Positions 15,119 through 23,144 of a stretch of DNA of 64,000 bases are shown here, piece by piece (the first letter of the stretch is position 1; each line of letters opens with the position of its first letter). Under the pieces are notes generated by a model that saw only the letters and a program-made list of their open reading frames with translations, was not told the origin of the DNA and ran no database searches. The translations under genes and the position numbers were made by a program. Source of the stretch: JAGQSZ01 sp049647585 (GTDB lineage: Bacteria; Actinomycetota; Acidimicrobiia; Acidimicrobiales; Microtrichaceae); NCBI GenBank assembly GCA_049647585.1, contig JBARXY010000012.1:96282-160281 (forward strand), given 5' to 3'.

Positions 15119-16402
15119 ATGGCGACAAATCAGACTGCAACCGCCGAAACTGCGATCGGTAAGACCGTTGACACGCTCGACGTCGCTTCGATCAAGGCCG
15201 ATTTTCCGATTCTCAAGCGCATCGTCAACGACAGGCGATTGGTTTTCCTCGACTCCGCTGCCTCTTCGCAGCGGCCGAGTTCGGTCCTCGATGCAATGGA
15301 CACCTACTACGAACTCCACCACGCCAACGTGCACCGGGCCGCGTACACCCTTGCCGAAGAGGCTACGAATGCCATGGAGGGTGCTCGGCGCAAGATCGCA
15401 AAATTCATCGGTTCTGATGATGCAGACGAGATCATCTTCACCAAGAACGCCACCGAGTCCCTCAATCTGGTGGCCCGTTCCTGGGGTGCGGCCAACCTTG
15501 GGCCCGGCGACAGCGTCGTCCTGACCCAGTTGGAACACCACGCCAACATCGTTCCGTGGCAGCAGTTGTCTGCCGAAAAGGGTTTCGAGATCCGCTGGAT
15601 CCCCCTCACCGATGACGCGCAGTTGGATCTGACCAGCATTGATCAGCTACTCGACGGCGCCAAGCTGCTCGGGCTCTCGGCCATGTCCAATGTTGTCGGC
15701 ACGCTCACCCCGGTGCGACAGCTTGCGGACGCAGCCCATGCTGCGGGAGCCCTCGTGGCGGTGGATGCGTGCCAGTTCGTTCCGCACCTCGCCACCGATG
15801 TCCACGCAATGGGTGCCGACTTCCTTGCCTTCTCGGGTCACAAAATGCTCGGCCCCACGGGGGTCGGGGTGCTCTGGGCGCACAAGGAACTGCTCGATGC
15901 CATGCCTCCCTTCCTGGGTGGCGGAGGCATGATTCTCGACGTTCGTCTGGATGGTTTCACCCCGGCCGATGTGCCCCACAAGTTCGAGGCAGGCACTCCC
16001 CCGATCGCCGAGATCGTGGGCTTGGGAGCAGCAGTCGACTACCTGACCAAGATCGGGATGGACGCAGTTCGGGCGCACGAGATATCACTCACCGACTACG
16101 CGCTCCGGACCCTGAAGGAACGCTTCGGGGATCGCATCTCGATCTATGGCCCCCAGGATGCCACCAAACGCGGCGGAGTCATGAGCTTCGGGTTCGACAA
16201 CCTTCATCCCCATGACCTGTCCCAGATCCTGAACGACCATGGCGTGTGTGTCCGACCGGGTCATCACTGTGCAAAACCGCTCATGAGAGTTCTCGAAGTC
16301 GGTGCCACCGCGCGAGCATCGTGGTATGTCTACAACGACGAATCCGACATCGACGAGCTGAGCGATGCGATCGAAGCTGCCGGCAAGTTCTTCTCGATGT
16401 AG
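15119..16402 (+). CDS. sufS: cysteine desulfurase SufS
   Basis: A 427-aa group II PLP-dependent cysteine desulfurase. PLP lysine is Lys242 (SGHKMLGPTG); the catalytic cysteine is Cys384 (VRPGHHCAKPL). HANVHRAAYTLAEEAT and TKNATESLNLVARSWG are typical of SufS. It removes sulfur from L-cysteine as a persulfide and hands it to the scaffold or relay SufU, encoded immediately downstream (68 nt). The first ~25 residues are a variable extension. The GGGGGAAGG upstream serves as ribosome-binding site. SufBCD genes are not in the window. Confidence 0.95.
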   Translation: MATNQTATAETAIGKTVDTLDVASIKADFPILKRIVNDRRLVFLDSAASSQRPSSVLDAMDTYYELHHANVHRAAYTLAEEATNAMEGARRKIAKFIGSDDADEIIFTKNATESLNLVARSWGAANLGPGDSVVLTQLEHHANIVPWQQLSAEKGFEIRWIPLTDDAQLDLTSIDQLLDGAKLLGLSAMSNVVGTLTPVRQLADAAHAAGALVAVDACQFVPHLATDVHAMGADFLAFSGHKMLGPTGVGVLWAHKELLDAMPPFLGGGGMILDVRLDGFTPADVPHKFEAGTPPIAEIVGLGAAVDYLTKIGMDAVRAHEISLTDYALRTLKERFGDRISIYGPQDATKRGGVMSFGFDNLHPHDLSQILNDHGVCVRPGHHCAKPLMRVLEVGATARASWYVYNDESDIDELSDAIEAAGKFFSM

Positions 16403-16470
16403 CACCTCGCCGCATTTCCCACCTGCAGCCGACTCCAACTACTTCTTTCACACAAACGGAGGGCACCGAA

Positions 16471-16992
16471 ATGTCGGGCCTTGAAGACCTCTACCGCGAG
16501 ATCATCCTCGATCACTACCGCAGCCCGCGGAACCGGGGTGAACTCGAAACTCCTCCGGCTCACCGTGTCGAAGGATTCAACCCGCTCTGCGGCGACGAAA
16601 TCATCGTGTACCTGCAACTGGACGACCCGGCCAAGGGCGACGACGCGGTGATCACCGATATCCGGCTCGGCGGCCAGGGGTGCTCAATCTCGCAGTCCTC
16701 CGGTTCGATGATGTCTGCCGCTGTCAAGGGAAAGACCGTCGGCGATGTCCGTGGGCTCACCAAGTCGTTCAAGTCGATGATGTCGTTGCACGAAGAGACT
16801 CTCGACGGCGCTTCCGATCAGCCCGATGCTTCCGAGGACGATTCGGATGAGATGGATCTGGATGCGATCGACACCGATATGGGCGAACTCGAAGCCCTCC
16901 GTGGAGTGGTGAAGTTCCCGGTACGGATCAAGTGCGCCACCCTCAGCTGGAACACCCTTTCCCAGGCGATCCGGGACTCAATCCCCGCCTGA
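16471..16992 (+). CDS. sufU: SufU zinc-dependent sulfurtransferase/scaffold
   Basis: A 173-aa SufU/IscU-like protein. Zinc ligands are Cys40 and Asp42 (NPLCGDE), Cys71 (GGQGCSIS) and Cys155 (IKCATLSW). SufU takes the persulfide from SufS by Zn-ligand swapping. It carries an acidic insert at about residues 113-140 (rich in Asp and Glu) between the two halves, longer than usual. Start is ATG after GGAGGG; an earlier in-frame start would lie inside sufS. The stop codon falls in a 30-bp tandem duplication. Confidence 0.92.
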   Translation: MSGLEDLYREIILDHYRSPRNRGELETPPAHRVEGFNPLCGDEIIVYLQLDDPAKGDDAVITDIRLGGQGCSISQSSGSMMSAAVKGKTVGDVRGLTKSFKSMMSLHEETLDGASDQPDASEDDSDEMDLDAIDTDMGELEALRGVVKFPVRIKCATLSWNTLSQAIRDSIPA

Positions 16993-17040
16993 CGCGAGCT
17001 ACCTGGGATCATCCCCGCCTGACGCGAGCTAGCTGGGATC
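16981..17040. repeat. 30-bp tandem duplication at a convergent gene junction
   Basis: Two copies (16981-17010, 17011-17040), one mismatch. Copy 1 holds the sufU stop codon; copy 2 holds the minus-strand stop of the dehydratase gene. Each copy keeps both stops in frame. Confidence 0.9.
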
Positions 17041-17412
17041 GGTATCGCCGGCCAGCGCCGACATCTCGTGAGCCAGTTCCACGTCGAGTGACGTGACGCC
17101 GCCCACATCGTGCGTGGTCAGTCGTACGGTCACCTTGTTGTAGGAATTCGACCAGTCCGGATGATGACCCATCCGCTCAGCGACTGTCGCGACAGCTGCC
17201 ATGAAGCCGAACGCACCGGTGAAGTTGTTGAACTTGAACTCCCGAACCAGAGCCGTTCCGCCTTCGGCCGTGCCACCCTCGGCCGTGCCACCCTCGGCTT
17301 TCATAGGGGACGGTTCTGCCGGCCCTTCAGTCATGGCCTCCGAGGACCAGCCGGGAAGTCCATTGAGTTCGGACTCGATCTGATCCCTACTCAGCAGCGA
17401 AGGTCTGACCAT
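17029..17412 (-). CDS. pterin-4a-carbinolamine dehydratase
   Basis: A 127-aa protein of the PCD/DCoH family. The dehydratase signature is His83-His84-Pro85 with Trp87 (GHHPDWSNSYNKV) and His101-Asp102 in TTHDVGGVT. The family recycles the 4a-hydroxypterin cofactor of aromatic amino acid hydroxylases, although in actinobacteria without such hydroxylases its role is unclear. Residues 39-53 are three AEGGT repeats in an insert (~28-54) not normally seen between the first helix and the beta sheet. TAGACT lies 6 nt before the ATG (leaderless). Confidence 0.88.
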   Translation of the reverse strand: MVRPSLLSRDQIESELNGLPGWSSEAMTEGPAEPSPMKAEGGTAEGGTAEGGTALVREFKFNNFTGAFGFMAAVATVAERMGHHPDWSNSYNKVTVRLTTHDVGGVTSLDVELAHEMSALAGDTDPS

Positions 17413-17418
17413 GGATCA

Positions 17419-17424
17419 AGTCTA
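17419..17424 (-). promoter_or_regulatory. leaderless -10 box of the carbinolamine dehydratase gene
   Basis: TAGACT on the minus strand lies 6 nt before the ATG. Confidence 0.5.
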
Positions 17425-17454
17425 TTTGTGTAACCCCAGCGGGGCGGACGCGGC

Positions 17455-17526
17455 CAGGCGATCAGGCGATCAGGCGATCAGGCGATCAGGCGATCAGTCG
17501 ATAAGTCGATCAGGCGATCAGGCGAT
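17455..17526. repeat. octamer tandem repeat, nine units
   Basis: CAGGCGAT repeats seven times, interrupted by CAGTCGAT and AAGTCGAT. It begins at the 3' end of the EVE-domain gene, whose last codons and stop (ATC GCC TGA on the minus strand) form the first unit, and runs toward the dehydratase promoter. Confidence 0.9.
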
Positions 17527-18009
17527 CAGATCCTGGATGACCGACCACTGTGACGGCGAGAGGCTGGCCGGATTCCCGATGCGTGGAACCCGCAGAATTT
17601 CGATCGACGACAGCCTCGGGTCACCGACGAATTCTTCACGTCGGAGTGGCTCGTCGAGTACGTCCATCCGAATTGCGACTCTGGGCCGGAGTTGTCGCTG
17701 CGCAACCGGGTCTCGCCAAAGGTCGTCGTCCGGATCCCCGACATCCTCGAAGACCTCTCCGTCGATCTGTCCCACTGCCCACAATCCGCTGGGCACTCTC
17801 GGATCACCACGGGTAACCCACAGGACACATGGTTGACCAGCGGCAATCAGCCCAACCCGATAGGTGGGAGCCATTCGCCACCAATCGAGTTCGACTCCGT
17901 CGCGCAACGCCGAGCCTATGTCCCACACTTCGGGATGGGCCTTGAACATCCAAGCTCCGACCGGGCTGCCATCTTTCAGGCGAGCGAACTCGGCCTCTAC
18001 CTTCGCCAA
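17518..18009 (-). CDS. EVE/PUA-like domain protein
   Basis: A 163-aa protein that fits the EVE (PUA-like) fold: AWMFKAHPEVWDI near the start, DWWRMAPTYRVGLIAAGQPCVLWVTRG in the middle, and GLWAVGQIDGEVFED after it. EVE-domain proteins bind modified nucleotides in RNA or DNA. The start overlaps the upstream small gene by 13 nt, so they form an operon. The C-terminus ends in an octamer repeat array. Target unknown, and the domain call rests on pattern only. Confidence 0.65.
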   Translation of the reverse strand: MAKVEAEFARLKDGSPVGAWMFKAHPEVWDIGSALRDGVELDWWRMAPTYRVGLIAAGQPCVLWVTRGDPRVPSGLWAVGQIDGEVFEDVGDPDDDLWRDPVAQRQLRPRVAIRMDVLDEPLRREEFVGDPRLSSIEILRVPRIGNPASLSPSQWSVIQDLIA

Positions 18010-18368
18010 CGCTTGAAGATCCGTTTCACGGCGCTGATCGGCGAGCTTCTTGTCTCGGCAGATCTGGCGTCGTTGTCGACCTCCATGCGGGTCTGTGTCA
18101 CAACGGCGTTGACGATGTCCTCGGCGGCGTCGAGCAGCGCCGGGATTGACGGATCCTCGCCCAATCCGGGCGGTTCGGGCGGCGTTGGAGGCGTTACGAG
18201 GGACCCGTAGCTCCAGTTCACGTCAGCCAGGCGAGGCTGATATGCAGGACAGTCGTCAGGACAGCGCCAAGGTGCCTCCGGCGCCAGGTCCAGGTCGCAC
18301 TTCCGCACCGAATCCCCATTCGAGTAGGTCCGGCTCTCGAAAAATTTACAGCCCTCGCGCATTGGCAT
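17997..18368 (-). CDS. hypothetical Cys-containing protein
   Basis: A 123-aa protein I do not recognise by name. The first ~45 residues hold four cysteines (EGCKFFES, RKCDLDL, WRCPDDCPAYQPR), which could bind a metal. The rest is a proline-rich linker (VTPPTPPEPPG), a helix (ALLDAAEDIVNAVV) and a basic end (RIFKRWRR). It overlaps the EVE gene downstream. CAGAAT lies six bases before the ATG, so it may be leaderless. Confidence 0.65.
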   Translation of the reverse strand: MPMREGCKFFESRTYSNGDSVRKCDLDLAPEAPWRCPDDCPAYQPRLADVNWSYGSLVTPPTPPEPPGLGEDPSIPALLDAAEDIVNAVVTQTRMEVDNDARSAETRSSPISAVKRIFKRWRR

Positions 18369-18467
18369 GGAGCGATTCTGTCAGCAATTCAGCTGGTTTT
18401 GCCTGCCAACGGCATCGTCTCGCGGAGAGTTCTCAAAGACCCGGTCCAACGTGCCGACGATCGATAG

Positions 18468-19505
18468 ATGAACCAGCCGAGTGGAGCGCCCATCACTCCG
18501 TCCGATCCGTCCCGATATTCGGGGGTCGGCGATGGAAAGATCTCTCCCGATGACCGTGAGTTGCGCCACGCCCTAGACGCCGCGGGAATACCCGTAGGCA
18601 GCTTCGATGCCGAGGGGCACGCCACGTCGGCAAATACAGCATTCGCAGAGCTGTTCGGACGATCCGGAGACACGGTGATCGGCAGTCACCTGATGAGCCT
18701 CTGCGACAATCAATTCTCGGCGCAGGCTCTGGCCGCCCTGGTTCGGGTAGTCGGACGAGTTTCCGAGACCGAAGTGGTCGACATCGCGACGCCCACCCCT
18801 TCGGGCCAACGCTTCATCAGACTGACCTTCGCGGCGTCCTCCTTGCCCGACGGTCGGCTCGAAAAGGTCATCTGCATCGGTGCCGAAGTCGAATCGGCGC
18901 AGCCCGACAATCGGACCATGCTCGGAGGACGCCGGCACCGGGGCACGCTCCTCAGCGTGGCGGATGCAGTCGGCGAGGCAGACTGTGTTTCTGTGGAGCC
19001 CGACGGACCTGACGCTGCGGAACCTATGGATTACGACATCCGTTCGATACTCGGCGTCGTCATCGCCGCTTCCTCACGCAACAATTATCCGTTCTCGCTT
19101 TTGCGCTGCAACATCGGAGGCCTCGTCACCCTGGAGGACTCCCACGGGAGTCACGTCACACAGACTCTCGAGGCTGTCTGCGAGGCCAGACTGAATCAGC
19201 GCCTGCGTCCCAGTGACCGCGTCATTCGTGGTGAACGCGGCACCTACCTGGTGATCGCCGAACACCTCGGTGACGAACAGGACGCTGCCGGAGTGGCCTA
19301 CCGGCTACTCGCGGCAATGGTCGAACCTGTCATGTTCGACGACGAGTATTTCGAACTCCCGTTGACGGTCGGTATCGCCGTCGCCGATGGGAACGCCTCG
19401 GTCGACCAAGTCATGGACGCGTCGGTCGATGCCCTAACGAGCGCCATGGGGCGTGGCTCGGGTGGATTCAGCATCGTCGATATCCGGCCCGGACTTGCAG
19501 CTTGA
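18468..19505 (+). CDS. PAS-domain protein with degenerate GGDEF-like domain
   Basis: A 345-aa protein. The N-terminal PAS-like sensor (ALDAAGIPVGSFDAEGHATSAN, then FGRSGDTVIGSHLMSL) is followed by a domain with the layout of a diguanylate cyclase (FSLLRCNIGGLVTL, SDRVIRGERGTYLVIAEHLG, LTVGIAVADG). Where GGDEF should stand, the sequence reads RGERGTY, so it cannot make c-di-GMP in the usual way. It may be a receptor or scaffold. No transmembrane helix. The DUF2752 gene lies 52 nt downstream with its own promoter. Confidence 0.65.
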   Translation: MNQPSGAPITPSDPSRYSGVGDGKISPDDRELRHALDAAGIPVGSFDAEGHATSANTAFAELFGRSGDTVIGSHLMSLCDNQFSAQALAALVRVVGRVSETEVVDIATPTPSGQRFIRLTFAASSLPDGRLEKVICIGAEVESAQPDNRTMLGGRRHRGTLLSVADAVGEADCVSVEPDGPDAAEPMDYDIRSILGVVIAASSRNNYPFSLLRCNIGGLVTLEDSHGSHVTQTLEAVCEARLNQRLRPSDRVIRGERGTYLVIAEHLGDEQDAAGVAYRLLAAMVEPVMFDDEYFELPLTVGIAVADGNASVDQVMDASVDALTSAMGRGSGGFSIVDIRPGLAA

Positions 19506-19544
19506 CCCGTTGGGCGATTGATCGTCACAACCTTCCCTGCTGAG

Positions 19545-19550
19545 TACGCT
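19545..19550 (+). promoter_or_regulatory. leaderless -10 box of the DUF2752 gene
   Basis: TACGCT lies 7 nt before the ATG at 19558, and no Shine-Dalgarno sequence follows it. Confidence 0.45.
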
Positions 19551-19557
19551 TGGCTCC

Positions 19558-20088
19558 ATGACGAGCCCGGTGAAGGATGAGCAGAGCGATCTGGTTGCCT
19601 CTGGGTTTGACGACTCCAATCAGGTTCCGGACCCGTCCGGCTCGCAGACGTCACGCCGAGCCGGGGATGATTCGGGCGGTGGACGGCCTTGGGCAGCTCC
19701 GGCGAAGGTCGGGCTGCTGACTGCGGCTGGTACCGCGGCGATCGCGTTGGTCAATCCAAGCGACTCGGGATTCGCTGTCTGTTGGAGTCAACAGCTGGGA
19801 ATCGACTGCCCGTTCTGTGGCGGGCTCCGCGCCGTCACCTCGCTTGCCCACGGTGATTTCATGGCAGCGCTGGACCACAACATCATTTTGGCGATCGCCC
19901 TGCCGGTGGCGACAGTGATCTGGGCCGTGTGGATGATTTCGGCCCTGCGAAATCGGCAATTACGACCTCCCAGGATTCCGAACTGGGTGATCGCCACAGC
20001 GGGGATCGCGACGCTTGCCTTCACCGTAGCGAGGAATCTCGATGGCCCCGCATGGGTCCAGTATCTGGCGTCGTCCAGCTACCGCTGA
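19558..20088 (+). CDS. DUF2752 membrane protein
   Basis: A 176-aa protein. After a hydrophilic ~45-residue N-terminus comes the DUF2752 core: a first helix (VGLLTAAGTAAIALV), then IDCPFCGGLRAVTSLAHGDFMAALDHN, the family signature with its two cysteines, and two more helices (IILAIALPVATVIWAVWMIS and WVIATAGIATLAFTVA). The family is widespread in actinobacteria and has no established function. Convergent with the secreted protein gene. Confidence 0.85.
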   Translation: MTSPVKDEQSDLVASGFDDSNQVPDPSGSQTSRRAGDDSGGGRPWAAPAKVGLLTAAGTAAIALVNPSDSGFAVCWSQQLGIDCPFCGGLRAVTSLAHGDFMAALDHNIILAIALPVATVIWAVWMISALRNRQLRPPRIPNWVIATAGIATLAFTVARNLDGPAWVQYLASSSYR

Positions 20089-20115
20089 TCCAGCGGCGAG
20101 CCGAACGCCGGAATC

Positions 20116-20847
20116 TCAGGCTGGTGGATCGGTGACGACCGTTGTGGTCGTCGATGGGCCCGGAGTTTCGGTGCCACCGCCGTCGCCAGGAATCTCTGGC
20201 GCATCGGGCGGAGTGGTTGTCGTCGTGGTGGTTGTTGAGGTCTCACCCGGGATGGGCAACGGATCACTTGGTTCGGAAGTAGTAGGGGTCTCGGGCGGTG
20301 CTGCCGGGATGGTGGTCGCGCTGGACGGGTCCTCCGGCGTCAGCAACGTGCCCACATCGGTGCCCGTACCCGAGATTGAAAGGCTCACGGTCGCCGGGTC
20401 TGTGGGGAACAGGGCAACTCCGTCACCAGTGACGCTGACTGTGTCACCGACGGCGGTGTAGTCGCCCAACACAGCGGACCACTTGACCAGACCGGTGGAG
20501 GCATCTTCGACGCCAACGATGCTCAGTCCGACATCGCCTCCCAGAGTGAGCAGCCCGGCTGCGACGCGACCGGTATGACCGTCGTCATAGGTCACCGTGG
20601 ACACAGCGGCCTTGGCGTGAATGGCTCCGTCGGAATATTCATAGAAACTGTCCGAAGCAAGACAGCCGTCGCTCACGGACCATTCCCCGCCCGGCAGGCC
20701 GCTGGTTGCTACCGACGTCGAGATCGTTCCGGCGCATTCTTGGGCTGAGACGCTCGGCGCCAGGACAGCCCCACTGAAGGCCACAAGTCCTGCGGTCACA
20801 ACCGCCGTTGCAGTCCGCCCCACTCCGCGTCTAAATGCCATCCACAC
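20116..20847 (-). CDS. secreted hypothetical protein with Thr/Pro tail
   Basis: A 243-aa protein with a signal peptide (TATAVVTAGLVAFSGAVLAP, cleavage probably after SVSA). The mature domain (~residues 37-160) is beta-rich, with two cysteines (QECAGT, DGCLAS) that could form a disulfide. The last ~80 residues are low-complexity Thr/Pro/Gly with TTTTTTTT, resembling a wall-spanning linker without an anchor. I do not recognise a family. Confidence 0.65.
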   Translation of the reverse strand: MWMAFRRGVGRTATAVVTAGLVAFSGAVLAPSVSAQECAGTISTSVATSGLPGGEWSVSDGCLASDSFYEYSDGAIHAKAAVSTVTYDDGHTGRVAAGLLTLGGDVGLSIVGVEDASTGLVKWSAVLGDYTAVGDTVSVTGDGVALFPTDPATVSLSISGTGTDVGTLLTPEDPSSATTIPAAPPETPTTSEPSDPLPIPGETSTTTTTTTTPPDAPEIPGDGGGTETPGPSTTTTVVTDPPA

Positions 20848-21087
20848 AGCCTCTCAGAAAAAGGGATGCCCTGTTAGTCGGAAAGTCCCCGAATACTGTT
20901 ACGCATCTCGGAACGCATTGAAAGAGCAGAACAACCCAGAGCCACGATCTGCCCGAGATCCCAAATTCGTAAGGCGAGATCCTGAGTGGAAACGGTCATT
21001 TAGCGACCACTTTCACACAAGTTCCAGCGATGCAACGACGGTGGTCTGGAAGGCGTCGGTGGGAATGACGACACGGTGATGGCCTGG
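20848..21087. other. intergenic stretch without recognised gene
   Basis: Together with the repeat array this makes about 320 bp between the secreted-protein gene and the gamma-carbonic anhydrase gene. I see no reading frame of coding character, no riboswitch signature and no strong terminator in this part. Confidence 0.5.
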
Positions 21088-21195
21088 TTAGTCGACATGA
21101 CGGAGATGGTTCTGTCAGTCGACATGACGAAGATGATTCCGTCAGTCGAGACGACGAAGATGCTTCCGTCAGTCGAGACGACGGAGATGCTTCCG
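21088..21195. repeat. four 27-bp tandem repeats at the 3' end of the gamma-carbonic anhydrase gene
   Basis: Units at 21088, 21115, 21142 and 21169. The last unit is the end of the coding sequence including its TGA. Read on the minus strand, each unit downstream would encode a variant of RKHLRRLD or QNHLRHVD followed by a stop, so the 3' terminus including the stop has been multiplied. Confidence 0.92.
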
Positions 21196-21687
21196 GTAGC
21201 GCGATGCCCGTTTCACATATGACTCCACCCCAAGGTCGAAATGGCCTGGAAGGACCGCGTTCTCCCTGATCTCAGCCGGAACCCCGAGCGCCATTCCAAG
21301 TGGTGGAACCACCTGGTTGTTCCGCACGAAGGCGCCGCCGCCGACCACGGCTTCGACGCCGACCCGGGCATTGTGAAGGACAATCGAACCGGAACCAATC
21401 AGAGCCTTGTCCTCGACCATGCAACCTTCGAGATGGGCGAGGTGACCGATGGTGACATCGTTGCCAACCGTCGTCGGGAACACCGCGGTCGTGTGCAACA
21501 CGGCGCCGTCCTGCACCGAACAGCGCTCACCCACGAAGATGAATCCGTCGTCCCCACGCAGCACCGCTGCGGGCCAGACCGAGGTGAAGGCCCCGATCAC
21601 AACACTGCCGATCACGACTGCGTCCGGGTGTATGTACGCGTCGGGATGGATTTCTGGAACTTGGTCACCCAACGCATAGATCGGCAC
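21169..21687 (-). CDS. gamma-carbonic anhydrase family protein
   Basis: A 172-aa left-handed beta-helix protein of the gamma-carbonic anhydrase group. Hexapeptide turns such as VVIGSVVIGAFTSVWPAAVLRGDDG are visible, and probable zinc histidines lie in VLHTTAVF and TIGHLAHLEGC. Homologues hydrate CO2 or act as uncharacterised trimeric enzymes. The last nine codons are one unit of a 27-bp tandem repeat that continues three more times after the stop. The flavin reductase gene lies 27 nt upstream on the same strand. Confidence 0.88.
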   Translation of the reverse strand: MPIYALGDQVPEIHPDAYIHPDAVVIGSVVIGAFTSVWPAAVLRGDDGFIFVGERCSVQDGAVLHTTAVFPTTVGNDVTIGHLAHLEGCMVEDKALIGSGSIVLHNARVGVEAVVGGGAFVRNNQVVPPLGMALGVPAEIRENAVLPGHFDLGVESYVKRASRYRKHLRRLD

Positions 21688-21714
21688 TGCGAATCCTCTT
21701 TCAGATGTCCTGGC

Positions 21715-22266
21715 TCAGAGATCGACGTGACGGCCGTATCCGCCACGGAAGAACAACAGTGGCCCGATGTCGGAGCGGTGCACGTCCATGTACTTGACCC
21801 GGCCGAGAACGATCACATGGTCGCCACCGTCGAGGACCGAGTGAGTCTCGCAGTCGATGTGCTCCAGCCCACCGACGATCAGCGGCGATCCGGTTACCGG
21901 TGAGGGGACCCAGTTCTCTCCCTCGAACTTGTCTTCGAGCTTCGAGGAGAACCTGCCCGAGGTCTCCTGTTGATCCTCTGCGAGAACCGTGATGCCGAAT
22001 CGACCGGTCTCTTCTATCTTGGGCCACGAGGTCGAGGACCGGGCGACACAGAATCCCACCAACGGCGGGTCGAGAGACACCGAGAAGAACGAACCAATTG
22101 CCAGGCCCACCGGCCGGCCGTCCTTGATCGACGCAACGATCGTCACGCCGGTCGGGTAATGGCCCATGACCCGACGAAACAGCATCGGATCTATTTCGAT
22201 ATCGCTGGCACCAACCTCGGCCGCCCCGACCAAGGGGTGTTCGGGCTGTGCAGTCTCGTCGCTCAT
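21715..22266 (-). CDS. flavin reductase-like FMN-binding protein
   Basis: A 183-aa flavin-reductase-domain protein: RRVMGHYPTGVTIVASIKDGRPVGLAIGSFFSVSLDPPLV is the family's FMN-binding opening, and ARSSTSWPKIEETGRFGITVL and ETHSVLDGGDHVIVLGRV follow. It likely reduces FMN or FAD with NAD(P)H for a partner monooxygenase. None is adjacent. I start at MSDETAQ, preceded by GGAAGG; the longer frame reads into the upstream gap. Confidence 0.87.
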   Translation of the reverse strand: MSDETAQPEHPLVGAAEVGASDIEIDPMLFRRVMGHYPTGVTIVASIKDGRPVGLAIGSFFSVSLDPPLVGFCVARSSTSWPKIEETGRFGITVLAEDQQETSGRFSSKLEDKFEGENWVPSPVTGSPLIVGGLEHIDCETHSVLDGGDHVIVLGRVKYMDVHRSDIGPLLFFRGGYGRHVDL

Positions 22267-22313
22267 CTCGCCTTCCCAAGGGTTCCCAGGCTGCGGGAAC
22301 ACCGCATACAAGC

Positions 22314-23144
22314 CTATCCCTGAGCTTGCACGCCCAGTGACAGGGTCATTCCCTCGGAAGCGGCGAACACTTCCTCCACGCCCCTGGGCAACGCGAGTTC
22401 TGAGGCCCGGACAGCGAAGTCCTCGACCTGGGCGTCGCTGCGATCCGGATCATGGTGGAACAGCGCCAGACGCTTTGCCCCGGACTGCGCTGCGACCTCG
22501 ACCGCGTATTCGAATGTGCAGTGACCCCAGTCGGACTTGAGCAGGAACTCATCCCGGTCGTACTGCGAGTCGTGGATCAAGAGATCCACGTCCCGGCACA
22601 GCTCGAGCACCCGCGGGTCGATCTCGACCGAGTCCGGCCCCGGTTGTTGGTGGTCGCTGACATAGGCAACCGACGCGCCATCGCACTCGACCCGGAACCC
22701 GAGGGTTTCACCGCAGTGCGGGACCGGCGCAACCGTGACCTTGGCGCCCTCGATCTCGAGAACGTCGTCGAGGACCTCGTGGAACACGACCTTGCCCGGC
22801 AGTTCATCGATGCTGACCGGAAAGTAGGGCGGATGGATGAAGCTACGAACCGTCTCCTCGAGGGATCGGCCCTTTTGAACCGGACCATACAGATCCATCT
22901 GGGACCCTTCTCGGAGCAGGGGCGTGAAGAACGGGATGCCCTGGATGTGGTCCCAATGCAGGTGACTGACCAAAGCGGTTCCCCTGAAAGGAACATCGGT
23001 CGGCTGAGCCAGGCCGAAGAACCTGAGACCGGTCCCGAGGTCGAGTATCAGGGGCGCACGGCCTTCCGACTCGATCACGACGCATGACGTGTTACCGCCA
23101 AATGCACAGTTCGAGTCGCAGGAGCACGGAGTAGAGCCGCGCAC
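22314..23144 (-). CDS. metallo-beta-lactamase-fold phosphodiesterase-like hydrolase
   Basis: A 276-aa MBL-fold protein with metal motif SHLHWDHIQG, APVPHCGETLGF, YVSDHQQPG and DLLIHDSQYD, the pattern of the cAMP phosphodiesterase/RNase Z-like branch. The conserved N-terminal motif of this group (xFxGVRGSTP) is only half inside the frame if it starts at the GTG at 23144. Reading further upstream gives LKLTFYGVRGSTP without interruption from a CTG at 23165, preceded by GGGGG. The true start is therefore probably this CTG. Substrate unknown. Confidence 0.82.
   Translation of the reverse strand: MRGSTPCSCDSNCAFGGNTSCVVIESEGRAPLILDLGTGLRFFGLAQPTDVPFRGTALVSHLHWDHIQGIPFFTPLLREGSQMDLYGPVQKGRSLEETVRSFIHPPYFPVSIDELPGKVVFHEVLDDVLEIEGAKVTVAPVPHCGETLGFRVECDGASVAYVSDHQQPGPDSVEIDPRVLELCRDVDLLIHDSQYDRDEFLLKSDWGHCTFEYAVEVAAQSGAKRLALFHHDPDRSDAQVEDFAVRASELALPRGVEEVFAASEGMTLSLGVQAQG

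Noticed and set aside
17455..17526. Regular repeats considered as a CRISPR array
   Set aside because: Units are 8 bp, directly adjacent, without spacers; no cas genes.
20848..21087. Gap searched for a small RNA or hidden gene
   Set aside because: No coding character, no promoter-terminator pair and no conserved motif that I can recognise.
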